This document shows, piece after piece, positions 11,323-26,683 of a stretch of DNA of 64,000 nucleotides. The position numbers and the translations under genes were made by a program. The notes beneath the pieces are model-generated. The model had not been told where the DNA came from and made no database searches. It worked only from the letters and a program-made list of their open reading frames with translations. The DNA lies in assembly GCA_001630475.1 (NCBI GenBank), contig KV419422.1, positions 186,001 through 250,000 on the forward strand, in the 5' to 3' direction. Position 1 is the first letter of the stretch. Each line of letters starts with the position of its first letter. This DNA comes from Sistotremastrum niveocremeum HHB9708 (taxonomy: Eukaryota; Basidiomycota; Agaricomycetes; Sistotremastrales; Sistotremastraceae).

Positions 11323-12140
11323 GATAGCAAGAGAGAGGCTGCTGGACGCCTGGACAACGCGGTCGGGTCGAACAGGTTGAAGTTCAACCAGCGCGTGGCC
11401 GTCACGTGCTTTGTCTTTCCCTTTGTGGTTGTTCTCGACTGCTGCACGAAAAATCGTACAATGTTTGTGAGACGCAGATCGCACGGTTCCATACTATGAA
11501 TGTATATGATAGCAAGTTGGAAACCATCCAAGAGAAATGGATTCTACTACTATTTCAAGTCAATCGCGTATTACTCAGCCTCTCACGGAATGGGTACACT
11601 GAGGGTGGGCACGAATGGCAACTGTTGATGTGAACCTAGATCAGAATAAAGCTGGCGACAGCAGAGGTGGCTGAGAGGTTCATCTTTGCCTTAAAATTTG
11701 GGTTAAGTCGCGGATTAAAGAGAATGATGTTTTTCATCTCTCAGATCGTTTTCGGAGTGCCATGGCATCTCGAGCTCAAAGGTGGCCGCGAAGATTGGCG
11801 AATATGTGATGCATAGGCTGACGAATGAGCAGTCGAGGGGTACAATGACAATGCGGATAGATCAAGATTGTCAGTATTGAACCGACCAAGTAGTAGTGGC
11901 GGCTGCAGCAAGGCAGAAAGCTGGAAAGAGGGGACGTCGTCAGGAGCCAGATTGGGGTTCACCAACCTGATGGGGCATGTGGGAATGGGAAAAGCAGTGC
12001 TGAGGCTGCCAGGAGCGTTGATGGACCGACGTGACCTTGACCGCGAAGTGCAAGAAGAAGATGCCGGAGTTTACAACGATCGTCCTCGGTTAACCTCCTC
12101 CCACCTGAGGACACCTGCAGACCGTTCGACTGTTCATTCC
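11323..12140. promoter_or_regulatory. Shared upstream region of DBF2 and UBR1
   Basis: The two genes are transcribed away from this stretch of about 820 bases, so it contains both promoters. The UBR1 reading frame is open upstream to about 11868, but the residues there are low in family similarity and the first family-like start is at 12141. A stretch near 11660-11720 superficially recalls a tRNA D-arm but lacks a matching T-arm. Nothing else is evident. Confidence 0.4.
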
Positions 12141-15100
12141 ATGAGTTTTCTCTTCCAAAAATTGAACACGAGAGACAGACCAGGCGACGGTCTCTCGCGC
12201 CTCCGCTTCACCCTCGAAACCATCCCGACGTCGCGCAAACAGAACTTCACGGCAGCCACGCGAGCAGAGATATTGTCCGAACTTTACTCTGCATTCTGGG
12301 GCCAACATTCCTACCTATTCTTGCCTAACGCGAATGCATCATCACTATCACCTAACACTCTCCTGAGCGAGGCCCAGAAGAAGTTCGGGTTCGGTGGCAA
12401 CGGCAGAGATGAAGATCCCCCTGTACCAGGGCGAAGTTGTGGCAGGATCTTTCAGAAAGGCGAAAGTTGTTATAGATGCAAGTACGTATGTCAAGCGATC
12501 TTTCTTTCGTCAGCTCAAGTATGCTCTGCAGAGACTGTTCGCTGGACGACAGTTGCGTCATGTGCTCCCGATGTTTTCATGCCACAGATCACACTGGGCA
12601 CAATGTCTCGTTCTACCTCTCTCAACAACCTGGGGGATGCTGCGATTGCGGTGATTCAGAAGCGTGGCGGCACCCTGTTGGATGCCCGTACCATCCACCA
12701 GCAGATCCCAATGTTCAGCCCAGGGCGTCGACACGAACCCTAGAGAATTGGACGCCAAAAGTCTACAACCCTCATCGTGCTGCAATACCTCACGAGCTTC
12801 GCGACTCGATGTCGAGAACAATTGCCTATGCATTAGATTTTCTGTTGGACACCCTTGACTACTCCCCGGACGAGGCGAATACACCGAGGACAGAGAAGGA
12901 GGTTAGATTGCAACCCAGCGCAGACCCATTGATGGCTGATATGTATGCCGTTCTGTTGTGGAATGATGAGAAGCATTCGTTCGATGAGGTTATTCACATT
13001 GTCATGGACGCTACTGGCTGCGATTATGAGACGGCCTCAGCGCTGGCAAACAGCATCGATGAACAGGTGAGTCATAATTTATTTCGTCAAAAAGGAAAGA
13101 TGAATGACTTCCGGAACTTTGCAGGGGCGTGACGTCGTTGAGATGGACAAGAATGTTGGTCGACTCTTGCAGATCGCCCAACTGATTGCGCAGATCGATT
13201 TGGGGGTCACAATACGACGTGTTCACGACTATTTCCGAGAACAAATCGCGGCAGTCGTTATCGAATGGATTGTCGACCTAACCCAGAGTCGGGTAGGAAG
13301 TGACTATATCACAATCCGTGAATTGATCAGTAGCGAACTCCTGGCCCCGAGGAAGAAGGACAGTAGCTCTTTGACCACCAATCAAGAAGCCACGAAGGTG
13401 TACTCGGAAGTCAGGGATCCGGCGAGGCTGGATTGGATGTTTCTCTATCACACTCGATTATGGAAAAAACCACGATTGAGTCTCAAGCAAGTCTATGTGT
13501 CCGTTCTAACTCTGAGCCACGAGCATAAGCTCGCCGTTGGTGAGTCGTGATGTTCTGCTCCATCGATGGATCCGCCCTGATCGTAAATCCAGCTGTCCAC
13601 TTCGCGAATGTGTATCACCGCATCATCGACTCGTACCTCCTCATAGATCGAGAGGCGGAAACGTCCATCAAATACTTCGCCCTCCAACTCTTTACAGTTC
13701 CCTCAATTGCCCAACACATTGTTCGACAGCATAACATCATCTCTAGACTTCTCGCCATCATCACTGCGTTCTTCACGGATCAGATCGTCAATAAACGAGT
13801 CACTTATCCGCCCGTGCCTGGTCTCGAAGTCGACGTTGACAAATTCCCGTTCAAGTCGAAACGCTTTATGCCAGTCTTCTCGGATCTTCGATACATTTGC
13901 AGTAACGAGAGCGTACAACAGCTCATCGCAGACAATCATGATTACATTGCGAACTTCGTCAAGGTTTGTCAACTCTTCATGGGTATCAACCCGAACAAAC
14001 GTGCAGCTGCCAATCATGTCGAATACGAAACCGAGGCATGGATCAATGTGTTCAACGTCACGCTCTCTTTATCCCGAGTCGTGAAGGTTTATGGCGAAGC
14101 ATATTCACGTGCCTCGGCCAAAAATCTCATCACTACCATCTTGATGGTGATCAGCGAGATTTTCGCGGTATGCACTCTGGAGGTGGATAGGCTTGACAAG
14201 AGCAAATACCCAGAAATCCACTTCCATCGAGTCACATTTAATGGAACGTCTCACGATGTCATACAATTTGATGTGATGGATGGATGGGTCAGCTTCCACC
14301 ATGCCCTGCATTGGCTCTTGGCGGAGTTGTTCAAGCATACCCATCTCTTGACAAGAGAGATACTGGACCCGCTCATCGGGAATTTAACTCTTCATGAGGT
14401 CATCATGCAGAATACAGTTCGCGAAGCTATGCTCGTCTCAATAGAGTTTCCCATGCGCAGTAAGGGTCCCTCATTCTTGTTCATAATGACTCTTTCTAAC
14501 GTTTCTTAGTATTGACCGTGATCGCACAAATCCGAACTGGACTGTGGGTTCGGAATGGATTTGCCATCAGAGGCCAGCTCCTCCACTATCGCGACTTCAT
14601 GTTGCGCGAGCTTTGCTACGATCAAGATCTTTTCTTAGTCCAGACTGCTTTTGCTCTACTGGGTCCCAGCCGCGTCCTTGTTAGTCTCCTGGACCGATTC
14701 CAGCTGACAGATTGGTTCTCCGGAATCATGGAACACCAGTACTACGATTCTGTACAATCGGCATCAATGGTCGAAGAATTCTTCTACGTCCTCATCACTT
14801 GTCTCAGTGAGGACGGCAACGCTAAACGGCTGTCCGTCCCTGAAGTGATTCGCCGCGAAATCATACACGCACTAGCGGTCGGGGCATGCACATTCACGGA
14901 CCTGTTAAAGAGGATCGCTGAGCGTATGGTGGATGATGTGTGTTTCGAACGGGTCCTCTCGGAAGTTGCGGCGTTCAAGCCGCCCGAAGGAACGTCCGAT
15001 TCCGGACTCTACGAACTTAAGGACGAGCGTTTCGATGACGTCAATCCCTTTTTCTACCACTACACTCGAAATAAGAGAGAAGAAGTCGATGGTCTCCTAC

Positions 15101-17791
15101 GAGAACGGTTGAAAAAGCAGAGCGGGGATTCGGATCCTGTTATCGTGCCAAAGCCCTTGAACGTCCTTGACGGGCCCTTCGTCACTCTGCCAGATGCATT
15201 CCTCACTAGTGACCTCATGCAGATCATATTCTACGCCATCCACAACGTCGTCAATCTAACAGACTCGTCGGGCACCACCCCTGCTTCCACAGAAGCTATA
15301 GCTGATCAAGCCATGCATCTTATCATGCTTGGCCTAGTCGAACATGGAGAGGGTTTTTCAAAATTAGCTTGCGAAGCCATTTATCACGATGGCATGACCC
15401 TACTGACCCTTCTCTGCTCCTTGGAACATCACGCGAAATTCAAAACCTTTAAACCAAGGGTCAATTGGATCTTAGGCGAAATCTCAAAGCACCAGAGTGC
15501 AGCCGTGCAGGCCTCACGTCACGTCACAGACGATTCAAAATCACGCGCAGCGAAGGCCGAGGATGCGAAAAAGCGAGCGGCGAAGGCCCGTCAGAATGCC
15601 ATCATGAAGAATTTTGCTGCAGCTCAAGCCACATTCCTGGAAAATCTGTCCGACGACGAAAGCGACGAAATGGTAGCCGAAGAAGAACCATCCCGCATTT
15701 CTTACGGGTCCTGTATCGTCTGTCAAGAGGAATTGGACGGCGTAAAATCCTTCGGGCAGCTGGGATTCTTACAGCCTAGCAAACTACTTCGCCGTTTGCC
15801 TGATGACAGTTTCGAGCATCTCGCTGAAGTGCTGAATGCACCTGAATCACTTGATGTCACAGATCCGCCGAAACATAGCGGGACTTTTCCTCCACCTGCG
15901 GACGAGACATGGGATCATCGCCCTAATTTTGGCGGGTTCTCGCCTGACTACACTCGCATTGGAATCCACGCGTCAGTGTGTGGACACATGATGCACTTGG
16001 ATTGCTTTTCAGGTTATAGCATGTCTATCAGGCACCGGCACCGAGCCCAGGCTCAGCGAAACCCTCCGGAAAGTTTTGCACGAAAGGAGTACATATGTCC
16101 TCTCTGCAAGAGCCTTGGAAACGTGATCATCCCCGTTATGCCCGCTACTACGCAAAGCCCCATGCAGCAACCGTTCGCAGAATGGATTCGACAAACCGGA
16201 ATACACCTTCTTCGGTCGAATCCAGACAAGTTCATGGAATCGCTACAGTACAAGAACGGCTCCGGCGAATTCGTCTTCTGGGCAGCACAGGACAGCGGAT
16301 ACCAATATTATCCTAGATCTCCGGACGAGGCTGATCCCGGGGACCATCACAAGATGGCTGACACAGTGATGGTCATTGCTAAGAGCATGTCCTTACAGAC
16401 GGCGCATCTTCGAGAACGAGTTGAACCAGAGCCGCCCGAGCGTGGCGCTGGCGCTTATCTTCCTGACGATCTCCTGACGTACACCATCAGTGCAATCGAG
16501 GTGTCTCAAAGGGGTAGCAACACACAAGAATATTCCGTATTGGACGGGCTGTCTGAAAACTCATTTAGGATGATCAGGGGGCTTTTGTGCTGTCTATCCA
16601 AAGTGGCGTCTATTCCTTTCAAGGATAGGATTGACGAAGGTCGGACTGCCATTCGGCAGTCTATTTTGAAAAGGCTGCTTCCCGAATGGCAGAGGGAAAA
16701 CGCATATCAACACCCTTTGCTATCACGAGATCCATTCGCCATCCTTGTAGAAACAGCAGTCGTGGATCCGACGCTGTTGCGATATGTGGTCGTTTTGACA
16801 TACTACGCGGAACTGGCACGAGTAGTGGTGGGCTTGGTAGGCCAGCTGAGCGACCGACATCCAGATCGGGCATTGCCTAACACGCCTCCGAAATATCAGC
16901 ATATCTTCGGCGATGTGACCTCATTCTTTTTGGCGGTCGTCAGACACAATATTGATCTAGAACGTGCTACAAACAAAATCATCCAGGCATATGGAGCTGG
17001 TCGTTTGGAAAAGTTGATGTACACTCTAACGCTCCCTTTTCTGCGAAGGGCAGTGATCTTGATTCGAGCGGTCTGCCCGTCAGCGCTCAGGAGCCCCATC
17101 TCGCCTAATGCAAGTGAATACGAGCGTCTTTTGGATGTCCTCTCCATTCCACCTCCCAGTCAGATCACATCATATGAGCCACTACAGACAGCGCTCGGTG
17201 GATGGTCAGCGCATTATTGCATGTTCCTGAGCGTTGTGGATGCATTCCTTCCGCTCGAGTATCCCTGCGTGTACCGTCTGGCGTCCCTTCCTTTGATTCT
17301 CGACACCCTTTTTGGGCCTGATGACCAAGCCTTGTTTTGCAAACGCTGTCAGACCAGTCCGAGTGACTCAGCTATATGCTTGATTTGCGGAACTATTGTT
17401 TGTTTGCAAAGCCATTGCTGTCAAGAAAACGATGGTCGAGAGCGTGGCGAATGCAATATGCACACAAGAGAGTGAGAACCTTTCGACCATTTTTCTTCTT
17501 TCTGATTGATTGATCATGCGTCTTAGATGTGGAGGTGTTATTGGGCTATATTTCGCCGTTAAGCGCTGTGCAACGGTCTATCTATACGCAAATAATGGAT
17601 CATTCGCTCAAGCGCCTTATCTTGATGTTCACGGCGAAGTTGACTTGGGGATGAGACGAGGTCGACGACAGTTCTTGCATGCTGCGAGATATGAGGAGAT
17701 CAGCAAAACCTGGCTCTCCCACGGTATACCAACCCTTGTGGCCCGAAAACTTGAGAGTACAGTTGACAGTGGTGGATGGGAGACTTTGTGA
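12141..17791 (+). CDS. UBR1: UBR1-type N-degron E3 ubiquitin ligase
   Basis: This N-recognin binds destabilising N-terminal residues and, with a Rad6-type E2, ubiquitinates the substrate for the proteasome. Six exons (12141-12481, 12532-13066, 13125-13539, 13593-14459, 14510-17471, 17527-17791) give 1794 residues. The UBR box starts near residue 100 (C-G-R-I-F, C-Y-R-C-K) and runs to G-C-C-D-C-G-D and C-P-Y-H. A ClpS-like type-2 pocket follows, with A-V-L-L-W-N-D-E-K-H-S-F. A large helical scaffold leads to a RING-H2 finger (C-I-V-C, then C-G-H-M-M-H-L-D-C-F and C-P-L-C). The C-terminal autoinhibitory zinc domain ends with C-N-M-H-x3-C-G-G and L-D-V-H-G-E-V-D. Yeast UBR1 is about 1950 residues, so this is complete though slightly short. 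It converges on MSE1, whose stop is 120 bases away. Confidence 0.95.
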
Positions 17792-17914
17792 TGACGCTGA
17801 TAAGTTATATGTAGCACTTTCTCATTTATTTTCCTGGCAGGTTTCTCTGTATTTTTGGCGAATCGAGCATCATATCGCATCGTGCACATCCCATTTGTAG
17901 ACTATTGTAGAGCA

Positions 17915-20135
<2,221 letters not shown>

Positions 20136-20140
20136 TTACA

Positions 20141-23100
20141 CTAACGACCATTATTTCCAATGTCCAGCTTGAGTGATGCGCCAACAATATCGACTTCTCC
20201 CCATCTTGAAGACGACGCTCCCTCAGCGTGCTGTTTTCTGCTCTGAATGTAAAGCAGAGTGTTGCGGAAATGTCGTGTGATCATCTCCGGTGTTTGAACG
20301 CCTTCGACTAACCCTGAGGGTGCGCGAACAGAGGGGTGAACATCTGGCGAGGAGATATTGTCGATGCTTCCTGTAATCAGCTCGACCAAGCTGTTCACGA
20401 ATTTGGGGGTCACCTAAGGATTGGTCAGCTAACCAGAACAGACAGGGGGGACCCGGGGGAGAGATGGCTTACCGTGTTAGCTCCTCTATCCATATAGTAC
20501 AGGTACTGATCAAGTGCATCACAATATAATTGCACGGTGACAATTTCAGAGTTCGCAGAGTTCGCAATGCGCAAGGACTTTTGTAGACATTCCAACACTC
20601 GTTTGCTATCGGCATGTGGGAACTGCAAGCGATAAATATCAGTATGCGCGTAATCCAAGATATGGAATGGCGAAACCACTCACAGCTTTGACACCTTCCG
20701 CGCTTTCGCCTTTCCCAATCTCCGTCTCCGTAACAGGATCTTTATCAAAGGACTGCTGCCACCAAAGATGGCTGGCAAGTTGTACTGCGGTCGATTGATG
20801 AGGCTTTTTCAGCAGCCTTGACCCGTGCAATGCTGCTTTGGTTATCAAGGTGTCATAGTTGTCGGGACCAAATACTTTGGCGCCTTGTAATGTTCCGATA
20901 ATCAGAGTGATAGCCTGCAGTTGCCCGCGGCTCTCTGAGATACCCTCTTCGTAAACGGTGAAAGCTTGGACATAGAAGTCATAGGCAAAGTCTTCGAACT
21001 GACATTCGTCGGCGACTTGAGCCGCGAGAAGGAATAGTCGCAAAGCTATCGAGGGTGCTTCCACTTGGTAGGCCAGTATTGACGTCAACTCCCGGATGAA
21101 TTTCAGGATAGTAGCGACTTTGCCGTGCCAGTCATCCTCAAGGTCTTCTCGACCTTTGTAACGACGGGCCAATTTGATGGAGGCACTGATGAGCGAAGGG
21201 AACGTATAACGCATGCGATGGGCTCCGAGATCAAACTGCCGTCTGGCGGCTTGTAAGAGCTGTAATGGTTCCATGAGATCAGGATCTAGGAGGTCAAAGA
21301 CTATGGCGTACCTCATACTGCGTCTTGAGACTATCTGAACGGAACAAGTGAACCATCCTGGCTACCCAGCCTTGCTCCTCCGCCAGTTCCTCATAAGTAG
21401 CGGCTGGCTGTGGTGGTGGCCCACGTCTTGGTTCCTTGGGGTATGGTTGAGGTGCGAGATCAGAGCCCGAATCAGTTTGATCTTTGATCAAAACGTGGCA
21501 CAACTCCAGCACGCCATCTACATCCTCTGGCGTTTCGAATATCGTTTCGTTCTTTAATACAGAGGAGATGATGGCATGAGCGAGAGATCTTCGAGTCGAG
21601 AAGGGTTGTAGAGTGAGAAGAGGTACATATTGGGGAAGGGCGAGGAGAGTGAGGACAGATTGATAGTTGTTTATAGGCGCCAGAAGAAGTGAAGCGAGAT
21701 AACCATTAGTTTGCGGGTTGTGAAGGTCAGGACTTGACGCGCAATGTAAGTAGAATGTTGTACACTATCCAGAACAAAGACATACCTATCAGCAAATTCT
21801 TTGATTTTAGCCTGAGCGAAGCCCAAGATTTGGTCCACGTATTCAAGTCTGTCGGGATAGCAGCTGAGGGATAGATTAGTTAAGGATACGAGGAGAGCAG
21901 TGATATCTTGTATGGAGAGGTCGGGTCGAGCCTGCACGATAGGTATTAGACATAAAACTACAGAAAGATTGACCGTGTACCTTGATGAGCTCTACGACCT
22001 GATGCCAGAAAACTTCGAAAAGTTTCACGTCGTCGGGAATGCCCCTGAACTTTTTCGGAGTGGTTGATTCTTTCTCCTTGCCCTTGTCAGGAGTTTTTTC
22101 ACCATCAGTAGACAATTGTGATGAGACCACAGGAGTGGATGGGATGGACGTCGATCCGTTGATGCTAGCCGCAGCTCCTCCCCATTCTGAAGCGCCAGCC
22201 TGAACGGCGGAAGGAGAGCGTGGTTCACCATTTTGTTGGCGAGCAGCCTTCACGCGTTCGGCCAGTCGTTTAGCTGCGGCTTCCTCTTGCCGTTTCGTCT
22301 CCTCAGGGTTCTCATTCTCAGCTTCCCGGGCCGCGTACGCAGCCAGCCTATCAATGAGGGCGATCACGATCGACTTGATATTCACTTTGGGATGAAGTTG
22401 TGCAGTCGCTGTGAGGAAAGGACCAAGAGTGTGCAAGTGGAATTCATCAGTGAATACCTAATTAGATAGTCAGTTCATCAGTTTTGCTGACGAACTACAC
22501 GGAAATGACTTACTTGAATGACGACTTCCATAAGATATTCTTGAGCAATGACATCTTTGCAGTTAACCACCTGCTCGAGGACGCCGGGCAGAATAGTCTT
22601 CGTGTACATCTCCATGTCCACCCCGTCCAGCTGACTCAAGCGCACCAGGTTTGTGCCAACCAGAATTCTCAACTCACGACGCTCCAGTTCGCGGCGTTCC
22701 CGTTCTCTAGAGTGACCTTGATGTTGAAGCCGAACCCAGAGCTTGTTCATTTCGACGAAATTGAAGAGGACGAAGTTGATGGAATCTTGCAGGTTACCCT
22801 GAGGTCTAGAATCACAGGACAATGAGCAAATCATCCGATAGTGTCATAAGTTCTTCATACCCATCGGAATCTCCAACAGGTAGATGGTCCCGAGTCTGTC
22901 CGCTCAAATAATGCCGCAGAAACAGCCCACGAGTAGGATGTTGTACACCTCTCGACATTTCCATCATATCTTTCATAATTTCCTTGATAGGTGCTTCCGG
23001 AATTGACATGTAGACGGAGCCAACGGTGATCATAAGGTAAAGACGTGGAACAATATTGCCAGCATATTGGACCAATTCATAAAGATCAGCGAGATGATGT

Positions 23101-23492
23101 CGGCCCTGGGTATGTGCGTCATAGAGGTATGTCGACAAATGCCGGAGCGCATCAAAAACAGCCAAGTCTATCAAAACCGCACGTTTCAGTAATGAAAAAT
23201 GACCGCAGGGAGCACAATGGTAAGGGTTATGGTACGCACAGAGTTCATAATATTGCTTAGGTGTCAAAGACGAAGTACGCAGCTCAGCAAGCATCGTACT
23301 AGCACTTTTCAATGCATCCATAAGCTCGTCGGTTTCCTACCGCATCATTTGACAATTAGCACCAGTGACATCCATGTAATGCACAATACCCAATGCACGT
23401 ACGAGATAACGTTTCATCTGCGCGACCTGTATTTTGACCGTACTGAGAGCCTCGCTCAGTATTTTCGTCTCGTCCATGAGCTGGGCAGCCAT
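20141..23492 (-). CDS. VPS35: Retromer subunit VPS35
   Basis: This is the large alpha-solenoid core of retromer, which sorts cargo from endosomes back to the Golgi or plasma membrane. The first exon starts [12 protein letters not shown] and runs to 23405; a 57-base intron follows. The conserved N-terminal motif [10 protein letters not shown], which binds VPS26 and Rab7-type partners, is intact. So are the blocks [11 protein letters not shown] and L-W-V-R-L-Q-H-Q-G. The middle has a hydrophilic Lys/Glu/Ser-rich insertion (around 22030-22330), common in fungal VPS35. The C-terminal solenoid runs to the stop at 20141. About ten short introns interrupt it. Total length is near 930 residues, usual for fungi. 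It lies immediately downstream of VPS27 on the same strand. Confidence 0.93.
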
Positions 23493-23720
23493 GATTGACT
23501 ACTTCGCGGGGAAAATGGATGAATGAGAGTAGGATAGGACAGGGAAGGCTTCGATCGAATAGCGCAGCTCTCACAACCGTGACGGAAGCGGGTTCGGAGT
23601 TAGATCTCAACTTAACGCCGGGAACGATCGTGGCGGACTATTTTCGTTCATTCACGTTGCTCTTAACATTAATTACTATGAGACAGAGGTATACGGTACT
23701 ACAATATGCACAGTCAGTCA

Positions 23721-26152
23721 CTACAACTCAATCAACATCACTTCTTTTCTTTCGTTCTGCTCGACACCCGAAACCGATGGACCGTACGAAGGGTATGCTT
23801 GAGGTTGCGACGTCGGCGCAACAGGGAATACGGGTAATGAGACGTTCGGATTCGTAGGTAATGCGGAAGGAGGTAATGTCTGTTGATGTTGAGGGGGGAC
23901 CTGGTATGGAGAAGAAACGGTGGGTGGCGATTGAACGGGTTGGACGGTTTGCTGCTGAACGACGGGGGGAAGTGATTGAACCACATTGTCCTGCGGCGGT
24001 GATGCAGCTTGGTATTGGAAGGACTGAGCAGGCGGTTGTGAGGGTTGCTGGACGGGTTGTTGTTGGTAAAGTTGTGGCTGCGAAACGAGAGGAGGGGGTG
24101 ACTGAACGGCGGGAGGTGCGGGCTGAGCGTATGATGAGGGAGGAAGAGAGACCGGACCGTTGGTCATGGGTTGGTATTGGTACTGTTGAGAAGGTGACGC
24201 TGCGCGTTGTCCGAAAGTGACAGGTTTTGTCTCCAGAGGAGGTACAGGCTGCGGTCCAGGCGGCGCCTGATTCCACTGCGGCTGCTGCGAGACAGGTTGT
24301 GTCCATTGACTCTGCGGTTCTGAAGGAGCCTGAGAGGCTTGAGCAGGATAATTGTATGCCGCTGAAGGATCGCTGTAAGTTTGCTGGGGAGGAGCTTGTG
24401 CCCACTGCTGCTGCTGTTGGGCGGGATTAGCATATGCAAGGTTATAGCCAGGGTCTTGATAATATTGACTCTGCGAGCCATCGACGGTATGGTATCTCAT
24501 CGCGGGATACCGAGGATCGCCATACGACGTCGCTCCGGAATTCGACCCTATGCTCATATTCCGGCGATGAGCAAGCTGTTCACGTTGCCGTGTATCAAAT
24601 ATCCTGACGATCTCCGAAATGTTCTCGTTCATGTTCGTCAATAGCTCTATTACACTATATCAGCAAAATTCCTTGAAAGGCCACTGATAACTCACGTTCT
24701 CGTCTAACCGTATCATCCAAACTCATAGCCAACTTCGGTCTCAAGGGCAGAGTTTTGTTATACAATTCTTGTACAACTTCTCCGTTCCGGGCGCTGAATC
24801 CGCCTTGGTCTACCACACCTTGCATCGCTTGACTGAAATACAGAATCTGATCCGTCTCGTGAAGCTCCAAGTCGTACGAAGGCAAAACTCGAGCACTAGG
24901 TGAAGGAAGTGACCCGTACGACCCATAATCTCTCTCCTCGGAAGGAGTTGCGAGAGGTGCACTGGGTTTGGGAGCCTCAGCTTCTCGTAGCGAGGCCTCT
25001 ATCGCTGCACGGAGATCTGCATCTTCGTCTTCCGCCGTTCGCGCAGGTCTGGTTGAGCGGTCGATGATCGGTGGCTCTGATGCCACATAGGATGTGGATG
25101 TATATCCCGAGTTGCGTCTGCTTTCTTCAATGGAGAGTTGGATAGCGCGCTGTAAATCAGCATCTGCGTTGTCGTGACCTGATCTTCTCTTCAATGTGTT
25201 ACTTCGTCTCTCATCCCGACTGAAGGACTCATTAGCATCAACCTTGAAAGTGGGCCAATCTACCCACGGTTTATCCGCTTTATGCTTGTGTAGCTTAGCA
25301 TAACATCCTTCACACACTCTGACTTCCTGAGTAATACCATAATGCGGGAGTGGTAACATTTTCGATGAACATTTCTGATCGAAGACTTGTCCACAGTTGC
25401 GACAGTGATGTTTCCGGTTTGTGAACGAGAAAGGATCGCGACATCGTAGACAGACATCTGAATCTATCCAATCTGGAGCAGTCTGAGTATCGGTCATCGC
25501 AGATGAAACGGCCGTGATATCTTTCGGAGGGAAGTTGAATCCTAAACGAGTCGTCTAAGTTACGCAGCCTCGAAGAAATGGAAGATCATGGCGCACCTTC
25601 TTTCTGCAATGTCTTATAAACAGTCCCAACATAACTCAAATGTGGCTTCCCCTCAAACGACAACGCCCAGTTCTGAACGTGCAGTAATATTCTGTTCTTG
25701 ACGTCATGGTTGAGCGCGGGTTGCTTCAAGATCGAGACGAGATTATCCATGAATTCCCTCGACGAGATCTCGGTCAAGAATGCATCTCCTCCATTCTTCA
25801 CGCAAGTATCCGTCAACTACAAGCGCACTCAGCACGAAATTCAACCAGATCTGAAAGCCAACGCGACTCACATTCAGGGTCATGATCTGAACATTCGGAT
25901 TCTTGTGGTTCAATCGAGTCTTCAATGACTTCATGGCATCCTTGGGATTCACAGCCTTCGACCTGATTTGATCACATATCTCCAAGTTGGCAGCAATATC
26001 CTCCGCGCCAGACGGCAAAGTCTCCGAAGTAGCCTTGGCTGACGAACTGCGCATTAGCTTCTGTTCTCACCACAATTGGACGAATGATATTGGTACATAC
26101 TGATTTGCTCGTCAAATTGCGTTGAGCCCCAGAAATAACTTGTTAGTGACAT
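23721..26152 (-). CDS. VPS27: ESCRT-0 subunit VPS27 (Hrs-like)
   Basis: This protein binds ubiquitinated membrane cargo on endosomes and starts ESCRT sorting into multivesicular bodies. The start M-S-L-T-S-Y-F-W-G is followed by a VHS domain ([25 protein letters not shown]). A FYVE zinc finger carries [13 protein letters not shown] and C-E-G-C-Y and should bind PI3P. Two ubiquitin-interacting motifs follow ([13 protein letters not shown] and [13 protein letters not shown]), then a GAT-like coiled region. The last 300 residues are a Pro/Gln/Ser-rich tail. Domain order is as in yeast and animal homologues. Three or more introns are present; the first acceptor is best placed so that Q-I-T-K-A-T-S-E reads through. 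The stop at 23721 is 228 bases upstream of VPS35. Confidence 0.94.
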
Positions 26153-26176
26153 TTCGTCGTTCTGATGAAGGTTTGG

Positions 26177-26683
26177 TTACAACAGGACTGCGCCGTTGAC
26201 GAGGCTCGAGCGTCCCTTACGAGGCGGAGTTTGGATTTGTAATGCCTCCGGGTTCGCGCGTAAGGTCTCCTGTAATGTTCTCCTCACCTCTCGTTCCTTC
26301 TAGCACAACCTGCCAACATATTTTCGTGTCTACGCGGTGACTCACCTCCAAGGTGTCGACGCCCTCGGGATTCTTGAAAGTCTTGATGCCGAACGCTGGT
26401 TTTGAGGGTTAGACGGGCGCTTTCGCGATCTAATTTCATTCTTCCTGGAAGTCTGTCAGCATGCTTTGCTTATCTGCTCGAGGGCACTTGTAAGGCTGTT
26501 GCGAAGAGCACTGCCGCCATGCTGGATCCTACGTCATTCCAATACCCTCAGAAGCCACACGCGCATTACTGTCAGAACATTCTACGCCACCCGCCAGAAC
26601 GCGTTCTTCTTGCACGAAAAGCCATGCATAGTTCCAGGTTTTCTTACACGTTTCGTGGAGTTCCCGGCAATGATCTTTTGCAT
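26177..26683 (-). CDS. Tentative small four-exon gene, 70 residues
   Basis: I do not recognise this protein. Four exons (26683-26648, 26521-26488, 26395-26346, 26269-26177) join in phase to 70 residues plus stop, starting M-Q-K-I-I-A-G-N and ending L-V-N-G-A-V-L-L. The introns have GT..AG ends and CTAAC/CTGAC branch-like sequences close to their acceptors. The third exon reads F-G-I-K-T-F-K-N-P-E-G-V-D-T-L-E, continuing into E-T-L-R-A-N-P-E-A-L. The protein is small, basic and without a membrane span. Its stop lies only 24 bases before the VPS27 start, so the two transcripts would overlap. The exact phase across three introns argues for reality. The weak second donor and the absence of a known family argue against it. 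Confidence 0.4.

Noticed and set aside
11655-11725. Possible tRNA-like stretch
   Set aside because: A D-arm-like GGTGGCTGAGAGG and a GCGAC/GTCGC pairing are present, but there is no T-loop or full cloverleaf.
11868-12140. Upstream extension of the UBR1 reading frame
   Set aside because: The frame is open, but the residues do not resemble the UBR1 N-terminus and the ATG at 12141 gives a normal start.
24220-24440. Plus-strand open frames over the VPS27 tail
   Set aside because: Antisense of the Pro/Gln-rich C-terminus; low-complexity shadows.
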